Source: an uncultured Lachnospiraceae bacterium (GTDB lineage: Bacteria; Bacillota; Clostridia; Lachnospirales; Lachnospiraceae). From it: DNA of 41,387 bases. Position numbers and translations under genes: made by a program. Of this stretch, positions 1-8,201 are shown piece by piece; position 1 is the first letter of the stretch; the number at the start of each line of letters is the position of its first letter. The DNA is taken from contig CAMUAR010000031.1 in the NCBI GenBank assembly GCA_947086895.1, positions 1 through 41,387 on the forward strand, in the 5' to 3' direction. The notes under the pieces are model-generated. The model was not told where the DNA came from, did no database searches, and was given only the letters and a program-made list of their open reading frames with translations.

Positions 1-386
1 CTCTCTCCTAGAAGGTTTCGCGGTCGCACACGCCCGCAAACCCTTCTGTGTGCGTTCCGTGTTCCTGCTGTTTTTTCAGTTCCGCAGGAACTCTTCCCGC
101 ACACTCTCTCCTAGAAGGTTTCGCGGTCGCACACGCCCGCAAACCCTTCTGTGTGCGTGTTCCGTGTTCCTGCTGTTTTTTTTAGTTCCGCAGGAACTCT
201 TCACACACACTCTTTCCTAGAAGAATTCGCGGTCGCACACGCCCGCAAATCCTTCTGCGTGTGTTCCATGTTCCTGCTGTTTTTTTTAGTTCCGCTTTCA
301 TCCTTCTCGCGCCCTTTTCTTTGGAAGGTTTTTTGTCTGCTTCGCATCCTAAAATCCTTCTGGCGCGCTTCGGACTCCGCTGTTTT
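1..386. repeat. Tandem array of ~103-bp structured repeats (four units, first cut by window edge)
   Basis: Units begin near 1, 104, 210 and about 312, a period of 102-106 bp. Each unit can fold into a long hairpin. In unit 2 the outer stem CGCACAC (98-104) pairs with GTGTGCG (151-157), and the inner arm AGAAGGTTTCGCGG pairs imperfectly with CCGCAAACCCTTCT. In unit 4 the outer stem is CGCGCC (308-313) with GGCGCG (362-367), and the inner arm GAAGGTTTT pairs with AAAATCCTTC. A second small hairpin, GTTCCTGC (61-68) with GCAGGAAC (84-91), separates units 1 and 2 and recurs between 2 and 3. The array begins right after the stop codon of the lipoprotein gene on the minus strand, so it would form its 3' untranslated region. 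Open frames through it look repetitive and are not genes. Confidence 0.85.
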
Positions 387-2687
387 TTATTTTTTTGGTA
401 TAATTCGGAACAATTTTGGCTGAGCGGCTTCCAATTGGATTTCAAAGTCGCCTGTTATTTTTTCTGTTTCTTTTGACCATAAATCATACATCTCATATTC
501 TGCAGATGGGTCAAGCCCAATCCGTTCCGAATTTACCTTTATTGTTTTCGCTTTGTTATTGCTAAAATTAAATACTGCAAGATAAAGCGCATCTTCACTT
601 TCTTCATAGCTGATAAAGGCATCGCAGGCGGCGTCTTTTGTGTTGCCCTCCACCGGGCGAAATGCCACGTTTCGTTTTGCCACCGCATTAATTTCCTCGC
701 AGGTCAGCATTTCTATCGCCCGCTTTCTCGCTTCTTTAATTCGAAAATCATCGCTGTCAATCAGCATTGTCCCAGCAATTGCTGCTGATATATACCGACT
801 TAATCCTTCATTGTATAAAATTGCATTTTTATGATTAAAACTATTATATAATACAATATGATCTGGATCATTAAATGGGTAGATTGTACCGTTTATCCAC
901 CAGCCGTAAGTAAGGGAATTTAACATATATTCCGTATTGTCGATTGTTCCAAACACATCGCAGGAAATTCTTCTGCTGTGTGCATACTGACTTGGGAACA
1001 GCGGTGCAATGGAAAAGCTGATAAAAAATTCCTGATTTTCTAATTTTTCTCCGAGAATTTCATGAATCTGCTGCATTCCATAATTGTAAGCCTGTGTTCC
1101 TGTTGTAATATCTTTATTGTAAAATACGCCTTCTCTTGCTCCATGACTCATAAAGTCCATTTTCACATAAGAAAATCCCCATTCCTGAAAGCGTTTTAAC
1201 TGGTATTCCAAGTTCATAATGGTTCCCGGATGAGTTGGATCAACGGATACCCCGCCGTCCACTGCCGGTAAAATTGTTCCTTTTTCATCTTTCAGTACAA
1301 TATCCTGCCAACTGTAGGTATTATTGGTTCCTGGAACGGTTCCCGCTGTATATCCTCCGCCCCAGTATGTAAACGGCGTCATATAAATACCTGGTATCTG
1401 CCCATTATCTCTGACATGCTGCGCTGCATCCTTCAATTCTTTCTCGGTCAAATTATCCCAAAAAGAATCAAAGTTAATATAGACAATACCATCTTCACTA
1501 AAACTATGATCTTGTAAATTCTCCTTGACAAAATCAGAAGAATCGGTATAGGTCGCGTAACTTACTTTGTCAGCCACAGCAGACCAGCTGTTCCATCCCA
1601 TCGGAATTCCCTTATCCCAGGCAAGCGGCGGCGCAATTACCGCATTTGCTTTTCCGTAAGCTTCCATCCCGTCCCGGTAATCATCGTAAAAACCAAGGAA
1701 TATTTTTGGAGAGGTAACTTCTTTTCCCGAAACAAAACCATGTGGTAAACTGTCCCTGGTAATTGCAGAATTTGCACCGCCGTAGATGGAAAATTCTATT
1801 GTGGCGTCAATTCCGCCCTGTTTTGCTTTAATTCCTGTTTTCCAAGTATCATGTGTTACAGAGCCTGCGATTATCCCTTTTCTTTCTGTATTATCAAAAA
1901 TCGCTGTTACTTCATAACTTTCGCTTGCGGCAATCAACGGCATGGACGAATAGCGAATAAATGCATCATTGTCATAAGGTGTAAAAAGGAAACGCACATC
2001 TTCTCCTGTTACAGAAAGAACATTGGTTTTATAATCTCCTTTGCATGCATACACTGGCGCAATATAATTGGTGGAAATTTCTTCTTCTGTACTGGTAGAT
2101 AAAACTGCTTCACACAAAAAATACGGAAGTTCTTTATAAAAAGAATAGCACTGAGTTAAATTGATTTTTTCTCCTTTGTTTTCTATGCGTATCTGCATTC
2201 CTTCACCGAAACCATCGGATAATTCCGATACTGTAATGCTGTTTTCTCCATCGCGCTTTAGTTCTTTACTGGCAAGTTCCTCACCGTCTTTTAAAACTGC
2301 TTTTGCGTACACTTCAGACAATAAAGGCATTTCTTCTTGCTGTGTAAAAATCTGCGCTGTTCCTGTATTTACATTGTACTCCAAACGCATCTTTCCATTT
2401 GTAAAAATCCAACTCTCATTTTTTTGCTCTGCGAAAAGAGAATCTTTTTCATACAGCATTCTTTCCTGCATTGATATTATATTTTCTTTTGTATCTTGCT
2501 CTGGTGTTTTTTCATCCGTTTCTACACCCTTTGTTGGCTCTGAATTCTCCTCTAAATTTGTCGGTTCTTCTGTTCCTGATACTTCTGGCGTCGGTTCTAT
2601 TCCCGTTTTTTCGCCGCATCCAGCAAAAATTAGTCCTGTGCATAAGCTTGCCGACAACAAAGAAATTATTTTTTTCTTCTTTTTCAT
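387..2687 (-). CDS. Surface lipoprotein, GH27/GH36-clan alpha-galactosidase-like glycosidase
   Basis: Predicted secreted, lipid-anchored glycoside hydrolase of 766 residues. Lys-rich signal peptide with lipobox FAGC (Cys24), then an acidic Glu/Thr/Pro spacer to about residue 75. A beta-rich N-terminal domain is followed by a TIM-barrel region starting with MGWNSW (363-368), the clan GH-D signature. The nucleophile is probably Asp511 in YVKMDF and the acid/base Asp577 in RISCDVFG; both match expected clan positions. The ATG at 2687 was chosen because GGGGAGG lies 6 nt upstream; a longer frame reaches 2765 without a ribosome site. It is the last gene of the uptake operon and ends directly in the structured repeat array. 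The substrate is inferred to be alpha-galactoside-like; family assignment between GH27, GH36 and relatives is uncertain. Confidence 0.85.
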   Translation of the reverse strand: MKKKKKIISLLSASLCTGLIFAGCGEKTGIEPTPEVSGTEEPTNLEENSEPTKGVETDEKTPEQDTKENIISMQERMLYEKDSLFAEQKNESWIFTNGKMRLEYNVNTGTAQIFTQQEEMPLLSEVYAKAVLKDGEELASKELKRDGENSITVSELSDGFGEGMQIRIENKGEKINLTQCYSFYKELPYFLCEAVLSTSTEEEISTNYIAPVYACKGDYKTNVLSVTGEDVRFLFTPYDNDAFIRYSSMPLIAASESYEVTAIFDNTERKGIIAGSVTHDTWKTGIKAKQGGIDATIEFSIYGGANSAITRDSLPHGFVSGKEVTSPKIFLGFYDDYRDGMEAYGKANAVIAPPLAWDKGIPMGWNSWSAVADKVSYATYTDSSDFVKENLQDHSFSEDGIVYINFDSFWDNLTEKELKDAAQHVRDNGQIPGIYMTPFTYWGGGYTAGTVPGTNNTYSWQDIVLKDEKGTILPAVDGGVSVDPTHPGTIMNLEYQLKRFQEWGFSYVKMDFMSHGAREGVFYNKDITTGTQAYNYGMQQIHEILGEKLENQEFFISFSIAPLFPSQYAHSRRISCDVFGTIDNTEYMLNSLTYGWWINGTIYPFNDPDHIVLYNSFNHKNAILYNEGLSRYISAAIAGTMLIDSDDFRIKEARKRAIEMLTCEEINAVAKRNVAFRPVEGNTKDAACDAFISYEESEDALYLAVFNFSNNKAKTIKVNSERIGLDPSAEYEMYDLWSKETEKITGDFEIQLEAAQPKLFRIIPKK

Positions 2688-2820
2688 TCCAACCTCCCCG
2701 CCCCTTACAAGAGTCAGAAAACAGGATATCCTTTTTCCTGCTCTATTTTTAAATTTTCTGTACAAAATATTTTTCTCTTATACAATGATAATTTTCTTAA
2801 AATACAGATTAAGTGTGATT

Positions 2821-3831
2821 CTATCCTACAATACCTGCACGATCCAAGTTTTCTACAATTTTTCTTTGCACCATAAAGTAAATCAGCAACAGCGGTGTTA
2901 AGAATGTTATGATCGAAGCTTGTTTTAATGCCTCAAAAGCTAGTTCATTTGTATCTGCCGTATCAAACCATTGCCGCGCTTGATTATTGATATACCAGTT
3001 ATTTGCGTCTTTAAATGTCTTATCAATAATAACCCCGAAATATGGTCCGTCCGTATGGAAGTAATTGGTGTAGTAAGTATCGCCGTAAGCCCATACAAAG
3101 GAAAGTACCGCTACAGTTAATATGGTAGGCAGAGCGTTTGGCAGCATAATTCGGAAATATGTTTTGTAAAATCCCGCACCGTCAATAAAGGAAGCTTCCT
3201 CAATTTCCTGCGGCAGTCCTAAGAAGAACTGACGGAAAATAAATACAAACAAACTTTGATTTACACTAAAGCCAAAAATTGCCAATAAATACAAAGTGAT
3301 TGGCTGGTTAATCAAGTCGATATCGCCACCTGTAAACAATTTAAAAAGTCCAAGTACATCAAAATGTTTAAAGTGCAGATACTGCGTAATTAAAAAGGAT
3401 TGTCTTGGCACTAAAAATACAAAGATTACCAAGAAAAAGATTATATTTTTTCCCCAGAAATTTGTTCTGGCTAAAGCATAGCCTGCCATTGCAGACATAA
3501 ATACCTGAATTGCACAGATCGAAAGTGCATAACCGATGGATTTTAACAAAATGGATGGTTCTCCACGCAGCACGGAGCGGAACACAAATTCAATGCTGTT
3601 CACTCCAAATTTGCTTGGAAGCCAGATCGAATCCGGCGCACCAAGTTCTCTTAAGTCTGTAAAAACCATTGGCAGAAGTGTTAAAATTGGATATAAGATG
3701 GCAAAACAAATACCAACAATTAAACTTGCCATAAATAATCCTGATACTATTTTTCCCGTTTTGATATTCCTAAGGAAAAAGCCTTGTGTTACCGCTGTTT
3801 TTGTTTTTTTACTGATTTTATTTTTTATCAA
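2821..3831 (-). CDS. Carbohydrate ABC transporter permease, MalG/UgpE type
   Basis: Inner-membrane subunit of a CUT1-family sugar importer, 336 residues, with six predicted membrane spans. The EAA loop that contacts the ATPase is visible as EEASFIDGAGFYKTYF near residue 220, followed by a Leu-Pro motif. The start is TTG, overlapping the end of the upstream permease by 14 nt in another frame, so translation is probably coupled; a weak AAGG lies just upstream. An insertion of about 45 residues between the last two spans carries Trp/Asn/Asp-rich sequence and probably lies outside the membrane. It pairs with the permease encoded just upstream. No ATPase gene lies in the locus. The sugar is not identifiable from the sequence. 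Confidence 0.9.
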   Translation of the reverse strand: MIKNKISKKTKTAVTQGFFLRNIKTGKIVSGLFMASLIVGICFAILYPILTLLPMVFTDLRELGAPDSIWLPSKFGVNSIEFVFRSVLRGEPSILLKSIGYALSICAIQVFMSAMAGYALARTNFWGKNIIFFLVIFVFLVPRQSFLITQYLHFKHFDVLGLFKLFTGGDIDLINQPITLYLLAIFGFSVNQSLFVFIFRQFFLGLPQEIEEASFIDGAGFYKTYFRIMLPNALPTILTVAVLSFVWAYGDTYYTNYFHTDGPYFGVIIDKTFKDANNWYINNQARQWFDTADTNELAFEALKQASIITFLTPLLLIYFMVQRKIVENLDRAGIVG

Positions 3832-4741
3832 TGACCTTCACCGCCTTTAAGAATAACAATACAATCACAAGCACTACAAGTACATTTACCATATATACAA
3901 CGGAAAGCGCTGACCCAACTCCAATCTTGCTTTTTGTAAACGCAAAGTTGTATACTTCTTCCGCAATAGAGGAATTCAAAAATAAATCGATCATTGTATA
4001 GATTACCGCGAACAAAAGAACATTGGAAAGCAGTGGAAGCGTTACTTTCCAGAATATTTCATAGCGGTTTGCCCCCTCAATCTTCGCCACTTCGTAATGG
4101 GAAGGACCGATGGATTGTAAGCCTGCAAGGAAAATCATTGTCTGCACACCTGTTCTGGTAAACAGCTGAAAAATATTGCTTAACACCACAGTAAGAAATT
4201 CTATTACTTGTTTTGGAAGAAATGTATATTCAAGCAAAAGTTCCATTCCCATATCTGCTCCGAACATACCGCCGCTTGCAGATTCAATCATTGTCCTTCC
4301 TGTGCTGTTCCCAGTCCACTCTACAATCAGCGGAAGTCCTAAAACAATAGGCAGGAAAAAGATTACACGGACAATGCCTCTGCCTGGAAATTTTGCGTTT
4401 GCCAAAATCGCCAGAAATAAACTGAAAATTACTATCAACGGCAAATTTGTAAAAATGCTGATGTTCTCTGTTGCAAAGATTCGCTGTATCGGCTGGCTTG
4501 TAGTACTTACTTCGCTTACAAACAGATCAATATAATTTTGAATTCCGTTAAATGTAAGTTCAATTCCGCCTGTGGCTCCAACCTCTACTTTGTTAAAGGA
4601 ATAGAGAATGGTATTTTTAATTGGCACGGCAAAAAAAGTGACAAATCCTATCAGCCATGGCAGCATGAAAATCAGCCCATTGAGCTTTTTGCTTGTGCTG
4701 TATTTCATTTTTTTTCTCGTTCTCACGCCCTTCTTGCTCAA
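3818..4741 (-). CDS. Sugar ABC transporter permease, MalF/UgpA type
   Basis: First permease of the distal pair, 307 residues and about six membrane spans beginning near residue 18. The EAA loop reads YEVAKIEGANRYEIFWKVTLP. The start codon is TTG at 4739-4741, chosen because AGGAGGT is placed 8 nt upstream; an in-frame ATG 11 codons later has no ribosome site. The gene follows the second repeat cluster, which fills the gap back to the DUF5696 gene. It overlaps the next permease by 14 nt. Like the other pair in this locus it lacks a dedicated ATPase, suggesting use of a shared MsmX-like ATP-binding protein (inference). Confidence 0.9.
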   Translation of the reverse strand: MSKKGVRTRKKMKYSTSKKLNGLIFMLPWLIGFVTFFAVPIKNTILYSFNKVEVGATGGIELTFNGIQNYIDLFVSEVSTTSQPIQRIFATENISIFTNLPLIVIFSLFLAILANAKFPGRGIVRVIFFLPIVLGLPLIVEWTGNSTGRTMIESASGGMFGADMGMELLLEYTFLPKQVIEFLTVVLSNIFQLFTRTGVQTMIFLAGLQSIGPSHYEVAKIEGANRYEIFWKVTLPLLSNVLLFAVIYTMIDLFLNSSIAEEVYNFAFTKSKIGVGSALSVVYMVNVLVVLVIVLLFLKAVKVIDKK

Positions 4742-4761
4742 TTTTCCGACCTCCTATTTTT

Positions 4762-5004
4762 AGCTTCGCTCTTATTTTGAGTTCCGCTTCTGCCCTTCTC
4801 GCGCACTTTTTCCTAGAAGCATTTCCGGTCGCTTTTGCGCCCGTCAATCCTTCTGTGCGCGCTTCGGGCTTCGCTGTTTTTGAGCTTCGCTCTTATTTTG
4901 AGTTCCGCTTCTGCCCTTCTCAGCCCCTTTTTCTTAGATCAATTTTTGTTCGCTCTGCGTCCAAAAATCGATCTGGGGCTGTTTCGGGCTTCGCTGTTTT
5001 TTAG
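4762..5004. repeat. Second cluster of the covarying structured repeat (two units)
   Basis: Two units of the family seen at 1-386 fill the gap between two operon genes. Unit E: outer stem CGCGCAC (4800-4806) with GTGCGCG (4855-4861), inner AGAAG with CTTCT. Unit F: outer stem CAGCCCC (4921-4927) with GGGGCTG (4975-4981), inner AGATCAATTTTTG (4936-4948) with CAAAAATCGATCT (4962-4974). Sequences of paired arms differ between units while pairing is kept. Each hairpin is followed on the plus strand by CTTCGGGCTTCGCTG and a T run; between units lies GAGCTTCGCTC, itself a small hairpin. The ribosome site of the downstream permease starts right after the array. Confidence 0.85.
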
Positions 5005-7566
5005 TTACTGCAGGATAAGATACCCTAATGCGTTCAAATCGCCTTCTTCGCAAGTTACCGGATACATATTATAATTTGTAATTACCTGCACTCCATTGGC
5101 ATAAGTTGTTTTAAATACTCCGTTTAAAAGTGCTTCATGGTTTGCGATTTCCATACATCCAATTTTAGAAAATTCTTCTTCATACGCTTTGTACAATGTC
5201 ACAATATCTTCTCTAATCTGCCCGTACTCGCGTGAAATATAGCTTGAATGTCGGGTATTTTTTAATTGGTCAAGGCTTTCTGCCGTCACGGTAAATTTTA
5301 AACTGCTGCCAAGTTCCAATGCCTGCAAAAGAAAATAGTTTTTGTTTACGCCGCTTTCATTGATGTCTAATGTCGTGTAGGAAATCAGACCATTCATTAC
5401 CAGCTGCCGGAATGGAATCTCTACAGCAATACTTCCAAAACCGCTTGTTTTTCTTGAAATATTTACCGCATAAGCTCCATAACGTATTTTATCGATCTCT
5501 GGATTATTCAGCGCAAGCTTTTTTTCTGCCGAGAGTTTCTGCAGATTTTCATCCAGTATCAGCTGGGCTTCCTCCGGCGTTACAAGGTTTCTCTTATTGT
5601 AATCTGCGTAAAATCCTTTCGCCAAATCCTCCACATACAAGCTGTCGTAATCTTTGGCATTTTTCATAAAATTATCTACAACCGAAGTCAGATAGCGCGG
5701 ACTTAAAATATAATAGGTTCTCGATCCTTTTGAAAAAATTCCTGTAGACAGCAAATACTCGTAAATTTCAATTGGAGAATCATTAAAATTATAAGCTGCG
5801 TGTTTTTTTTGCTGAAAACCATTGCCATTCTCATAAATCTTCGTAAAATCCACCTGCAAAAACAGTTCCTGTCCGTTTGCTTTCGCCTGATCGATCAGGG
5901 ATGTCAGCTGCTTTTTGGTGCCGTTTGTTTTTGCAAGCTTTGCCTTATTCATCAGCTTATGATCCAGTCCGCCGTCAAAAACACCCAGATAGGATACGGT
6001 CAGCGGATAATCTTTTAGATCATCAAGGATCTCTGACAGCTGCTTATAATTTGTCATGGAAAGTTCTTTGTTGTGTGAAATTCCCATAATATATTCTTTT
6101 ATGGAAAGTGCGCCTGTCACTTCCAGATAAAGCTTCGCCTGTTCTTCGTAATGCGGTTCCAGATTATACTGTTCTATCAGGTAGTCCCTGTAGATTTCTG
6201 CCATATCATAATATGTCGTTTCATCGGTAAAAAGCTTGTAACGTATCCGATAATCTGTATCCATCATACCAGTACTCTTTAAAAACAAACCGCCGCTGCT
6301 GTCGTAAGGTCCCAAAATACTTACCTGCGCATATTTCGCAACATCAAAGCTGGAATAAACTCTGTTGTACGCGCTTCCGCTGCCGTTTTCCATCGAAGCT
6401 AAAGTGGCTGTAATAAATGCTAAATCAGCCCCATTTTCGATAATCGCAAGGTAACCGCCGTTTCCTTTTGAACCTTTGTCATACAATATCCCGTAAATTG
6501 GCATATGCAGTGTTTCCGGGTAGGACGGCATATAATAAAAGTCATTGTAGTAAGTATTGTCATACACTGCTCTGCTGTAAGTACCGTAGCTTGCATTAAA
6601 ATTGTTGAGTGCAAGCAGCGCGCCGCTGCCGTCCGGCACAAAAATATATCCTTCTTCTGCTTCTGCCGGCGTGACTGCTCCAAAACAGGTAAGCAGATCA
6701 ATTCGAGTCAGCATATAGTACGGGTTCTCATTTACAATCGCATTCGTCACCAGATTGACAATCAAATCGTTCTGGTCTAACGTTACTTCAAGCGGAATAA
6801 TAAAGCTGCCTGGCTCCTCGATCGTCACACTAATATTAAATACCCCGTTATCCTCAATCAGTTCTTCTGTTGTATAGTTTAAAAGTTTGGTCAGCTGAAC
6901 CATCTGCCGAACAGTACTGATTGGCGGCGAGAGCGAAAGTCTGTTATAATAATATCCTTCCTCACTGTGAAAAGCATAAACCAAATCAAGACTGTCCCTG
7001 TAGCGTTTTGCTTCATCTTCCTTAAGTGTTCCCTGCGCTTCCAGCTCATCCAACCCATTTAAAAACCGCTCCTCATACCGCTCCTTAGTAATTCGCTGCG
7101 GAACATACTCATTGATACGATAAGAGTCTGTCTCCTTTAAATTTAAATTAATTCGGAAACCATTTTCAATTTTATCGATGGTGTAGGTCTGATGGCTTAC
7201 ACAGTATTCATAAGCGTTCCAATATAGAAATGTGCCGTCCTCTCCCACAAACGTAATCCGCATTAAAGAACGATCTTCCACGCTTCCTTCTGCCTTCAGC
7301 GCGGAAAAAGATTTTCCTGTCGCTGTATCCTCCACCCGAAAATCCAGAGTATCTGTATTTAGGTAAAGCTTTTTTGTCCCGTTTTCTGCTGCCAGCACTT
7401 CCCCGCTTCCCGCCTCAAACGTTCCCGACGCTTCTTTTAACATTTCTGTTTTCGTCTCAGGCACTTTTTCCGCCTTTATCCGCATCCCAGGAATTTTTGA
7501 TACACCGTTCCAGATCAGGATGACGGCTAACAGCGCGACTGCCAAACCGATCATCTGCTTTTTCAC
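5005..7566 (-). CDS. DUF5696-family membrane-anchored surface protein
   Basis: Large 853-residue protein with an uncleaved-looking N-terminal membrane anchor (residues 4-22) and an extracellular body. The composition and neighbourhood match proteins annotated with DUF5696, typically 800-900 residues and found beside YIP1 and sugar permease genes. The N-terminal half is beta-rich; the C-terminal half (about 500-750) has alternating helices and strands with an FLQVDF segment and looks like a TIM-barrel, so a glycosidase-like fold is possible, but I see no confirmed catalytic pair. Start GTG at 7566 is supported by AGGTGG 7 nt upstream, inside the end of the YIP1 gene, which stops 4 nt earlier. 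Function unknown; likely glycan handling at the cell surface (inference from context). Confidence 0.85.
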   Translation of the reverse strand: MKKQMIGLAVALLAVILIWNGVSKIPGMRIKAEKVPETKTEMLKEASGTFEAGSGEVLAAENGTKKLYLNTDTLDFRVEDTATGKSFSALKAEGSVEDRSLMRITFVGEDGTFLYWNAYEYCVSHQTYTIDKIENGFRINLNLKETDSYRINEYVPQRITKERYEERFLNGLDELEAQGTLKEDEAKRYRDSLDLVYAFHSEEGYYYNRLSLSPPISTVRQMVQLTKLLNYTTEELIEDNGVFNISVTIEEPGSFIIPLEVTLDQNDLIVNLVTNAIVNENPYYMLTRIDLLTCFGAVTPAEAEEGYIFVPDGSGALLALNNFNASYGTYSRAVYDNTYYNDFYYMPSYPETLHMPIYGILYDKGSKGNGGYLAIIENGADLAFITATLASMENGSGSAYNRVYSSFDVAKYAQVSILGPYDSSGGLFLKSTGMMDTDYRIRYKLFTDETTYYDMAEIYRDYLIEQYNLEPHYEEQAKLYLEVTGALSIKEYIMGISHNKELSMTNYKQLSEILDDLKDYPLTVSYLGVFDGGLDHKLMNKAKLAKTNGTKKQLTSLIDQAKANGQELFLQVDFTKIYENGNGFQQKKHAAYNFNDSPIEIYEYLLSTGIFSKGSRTYYILSPRYLTSVVDNFMKNAKDYDSLYVEDLAKGFYADYNKRNLVTPEEAQLILDENLQKLSAEKKLALNNPEIDKIRYGAYAVNISRKTSGFGSIAVEIPFRQLVMNGLISYTTLDINESGVNKNYFLLQALELGSSLKFTVTAESLDQLKNTRHSSYISREYGQIREDIVTLYKAYEEEFSKIGCMEIANHEALLNGVFKTTYANGVQVITNYNMYPVTCEEGDLNALGYLILQ

Positions 7567-7570
7567 TCCG

Positions 7571-8197
7571 TCACCACCTTTTTGAAATCTCTGTTGAAAT
7601 TGTTTCTATAAAACCAATTACTGTATCCATCAGCGTAAAATACAGGATTACCAAAAAAATAATAATAATCGCTGCAATCAATGTCACAAACAAAGTCAAT
7701 ATGTTTCTGGAAGCCGTATATTCGTGGATTGTACAAAGCCCGCAGAAAATCAGATAGCAGAACCATACAACGCCAATGTAATAAAACGCTGTCAGTATCG
7801 GTTCCTCCTCCAGAATAATCACATTGCTGAGCAGAGTTGTAACAATATTAAACAAGATCAGCGGCACCAAAGAATAACAAGTCATAATCCAGATATCTTT
7901 GATGGTTCCGCTCCCGTTCATCAAACTGGTTGTACTCCAATTACTCACAATAAATAACAGTATTGGAACCACCTCCAGCAAAAACAGCTGAATGCTCTGT
8001 AAGCTGTGCAGCGGAAAAAAATTAAAAATAAATCCTGTATACTGGGTGTTAAAGATAGAAACCAAACCGTACAGAACAAGCAGCACTGTCGCCAGAGCCA
8101 TACTGCCCTTTTTGCGGAATTTCATTTCGAAAAAACCGTCAAACGGGTGGAATAATGTGTAGAATAAGTTTTTTAAATCCTCTTTCCATGCACGCAT
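7571..8197 (-). CDS. YIP1-family polytopic membrane protein
   Basis: 208 residues. A short cytoplasmic N-terminus containing a typical YIP1 opening (FHPFDGFFEMK near residue 15) precedes about five hydrophobic spans. The start at 8197 is favoured because AAGGGGTGAGG precedes it and the upstream gene stops 4 nt before; the open frame extends further upstream but runs inside the NHL gene. The stop lies 4 nt before the DUF5696 start, so the NHL, YIP1 and DUF5696 genes are tightly packed and probably made together. The role of YIP1-like proteins in such loci is not established; a membrane partner or scaffold for the propeller and DUF5696 proteins is an inference. Confidence 0.85.
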   Translation of the reverse strand: MRAWKEDLKNLFYTLFHPFDGFFEMKFRKKGSMALATVLLVLYGLVSIFNTQYTGFIFNFFPLHSLQSIQLFLLEVVPILLFIVSNWSTTSLMNGSGTIKDIWIMTCYSLVPLILFNIVTTLLSNVIILEEEPILTAFYYIGVVWFCYLIFCGLCTIHEYTASRNILTLFVTLIAAIIIIFLVILYFTLMDTVIGFIETISTEISKRW

Positions 8198-8201
8198 GTC
8201 C

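Noticed and set aside
1..386. CRISPR array
   Set aside because: Units are contiguous ~103-bp repeats without unique spacers, and no cas genes are present.
151..423. Open frames through the repeat arrays (also 4693-5004 and 4617-4847)
   Set aside because: They are low-complexity translations of the repeats, rich in Phe, Ser and Arg, without ribosome sites.
2161..2901. 246-codon plus-strand frame opposite the lipoprotein gene
   Set aside because: It is antisense to a well-supported gene with signal peptide, lipobox and catalytic motifs.
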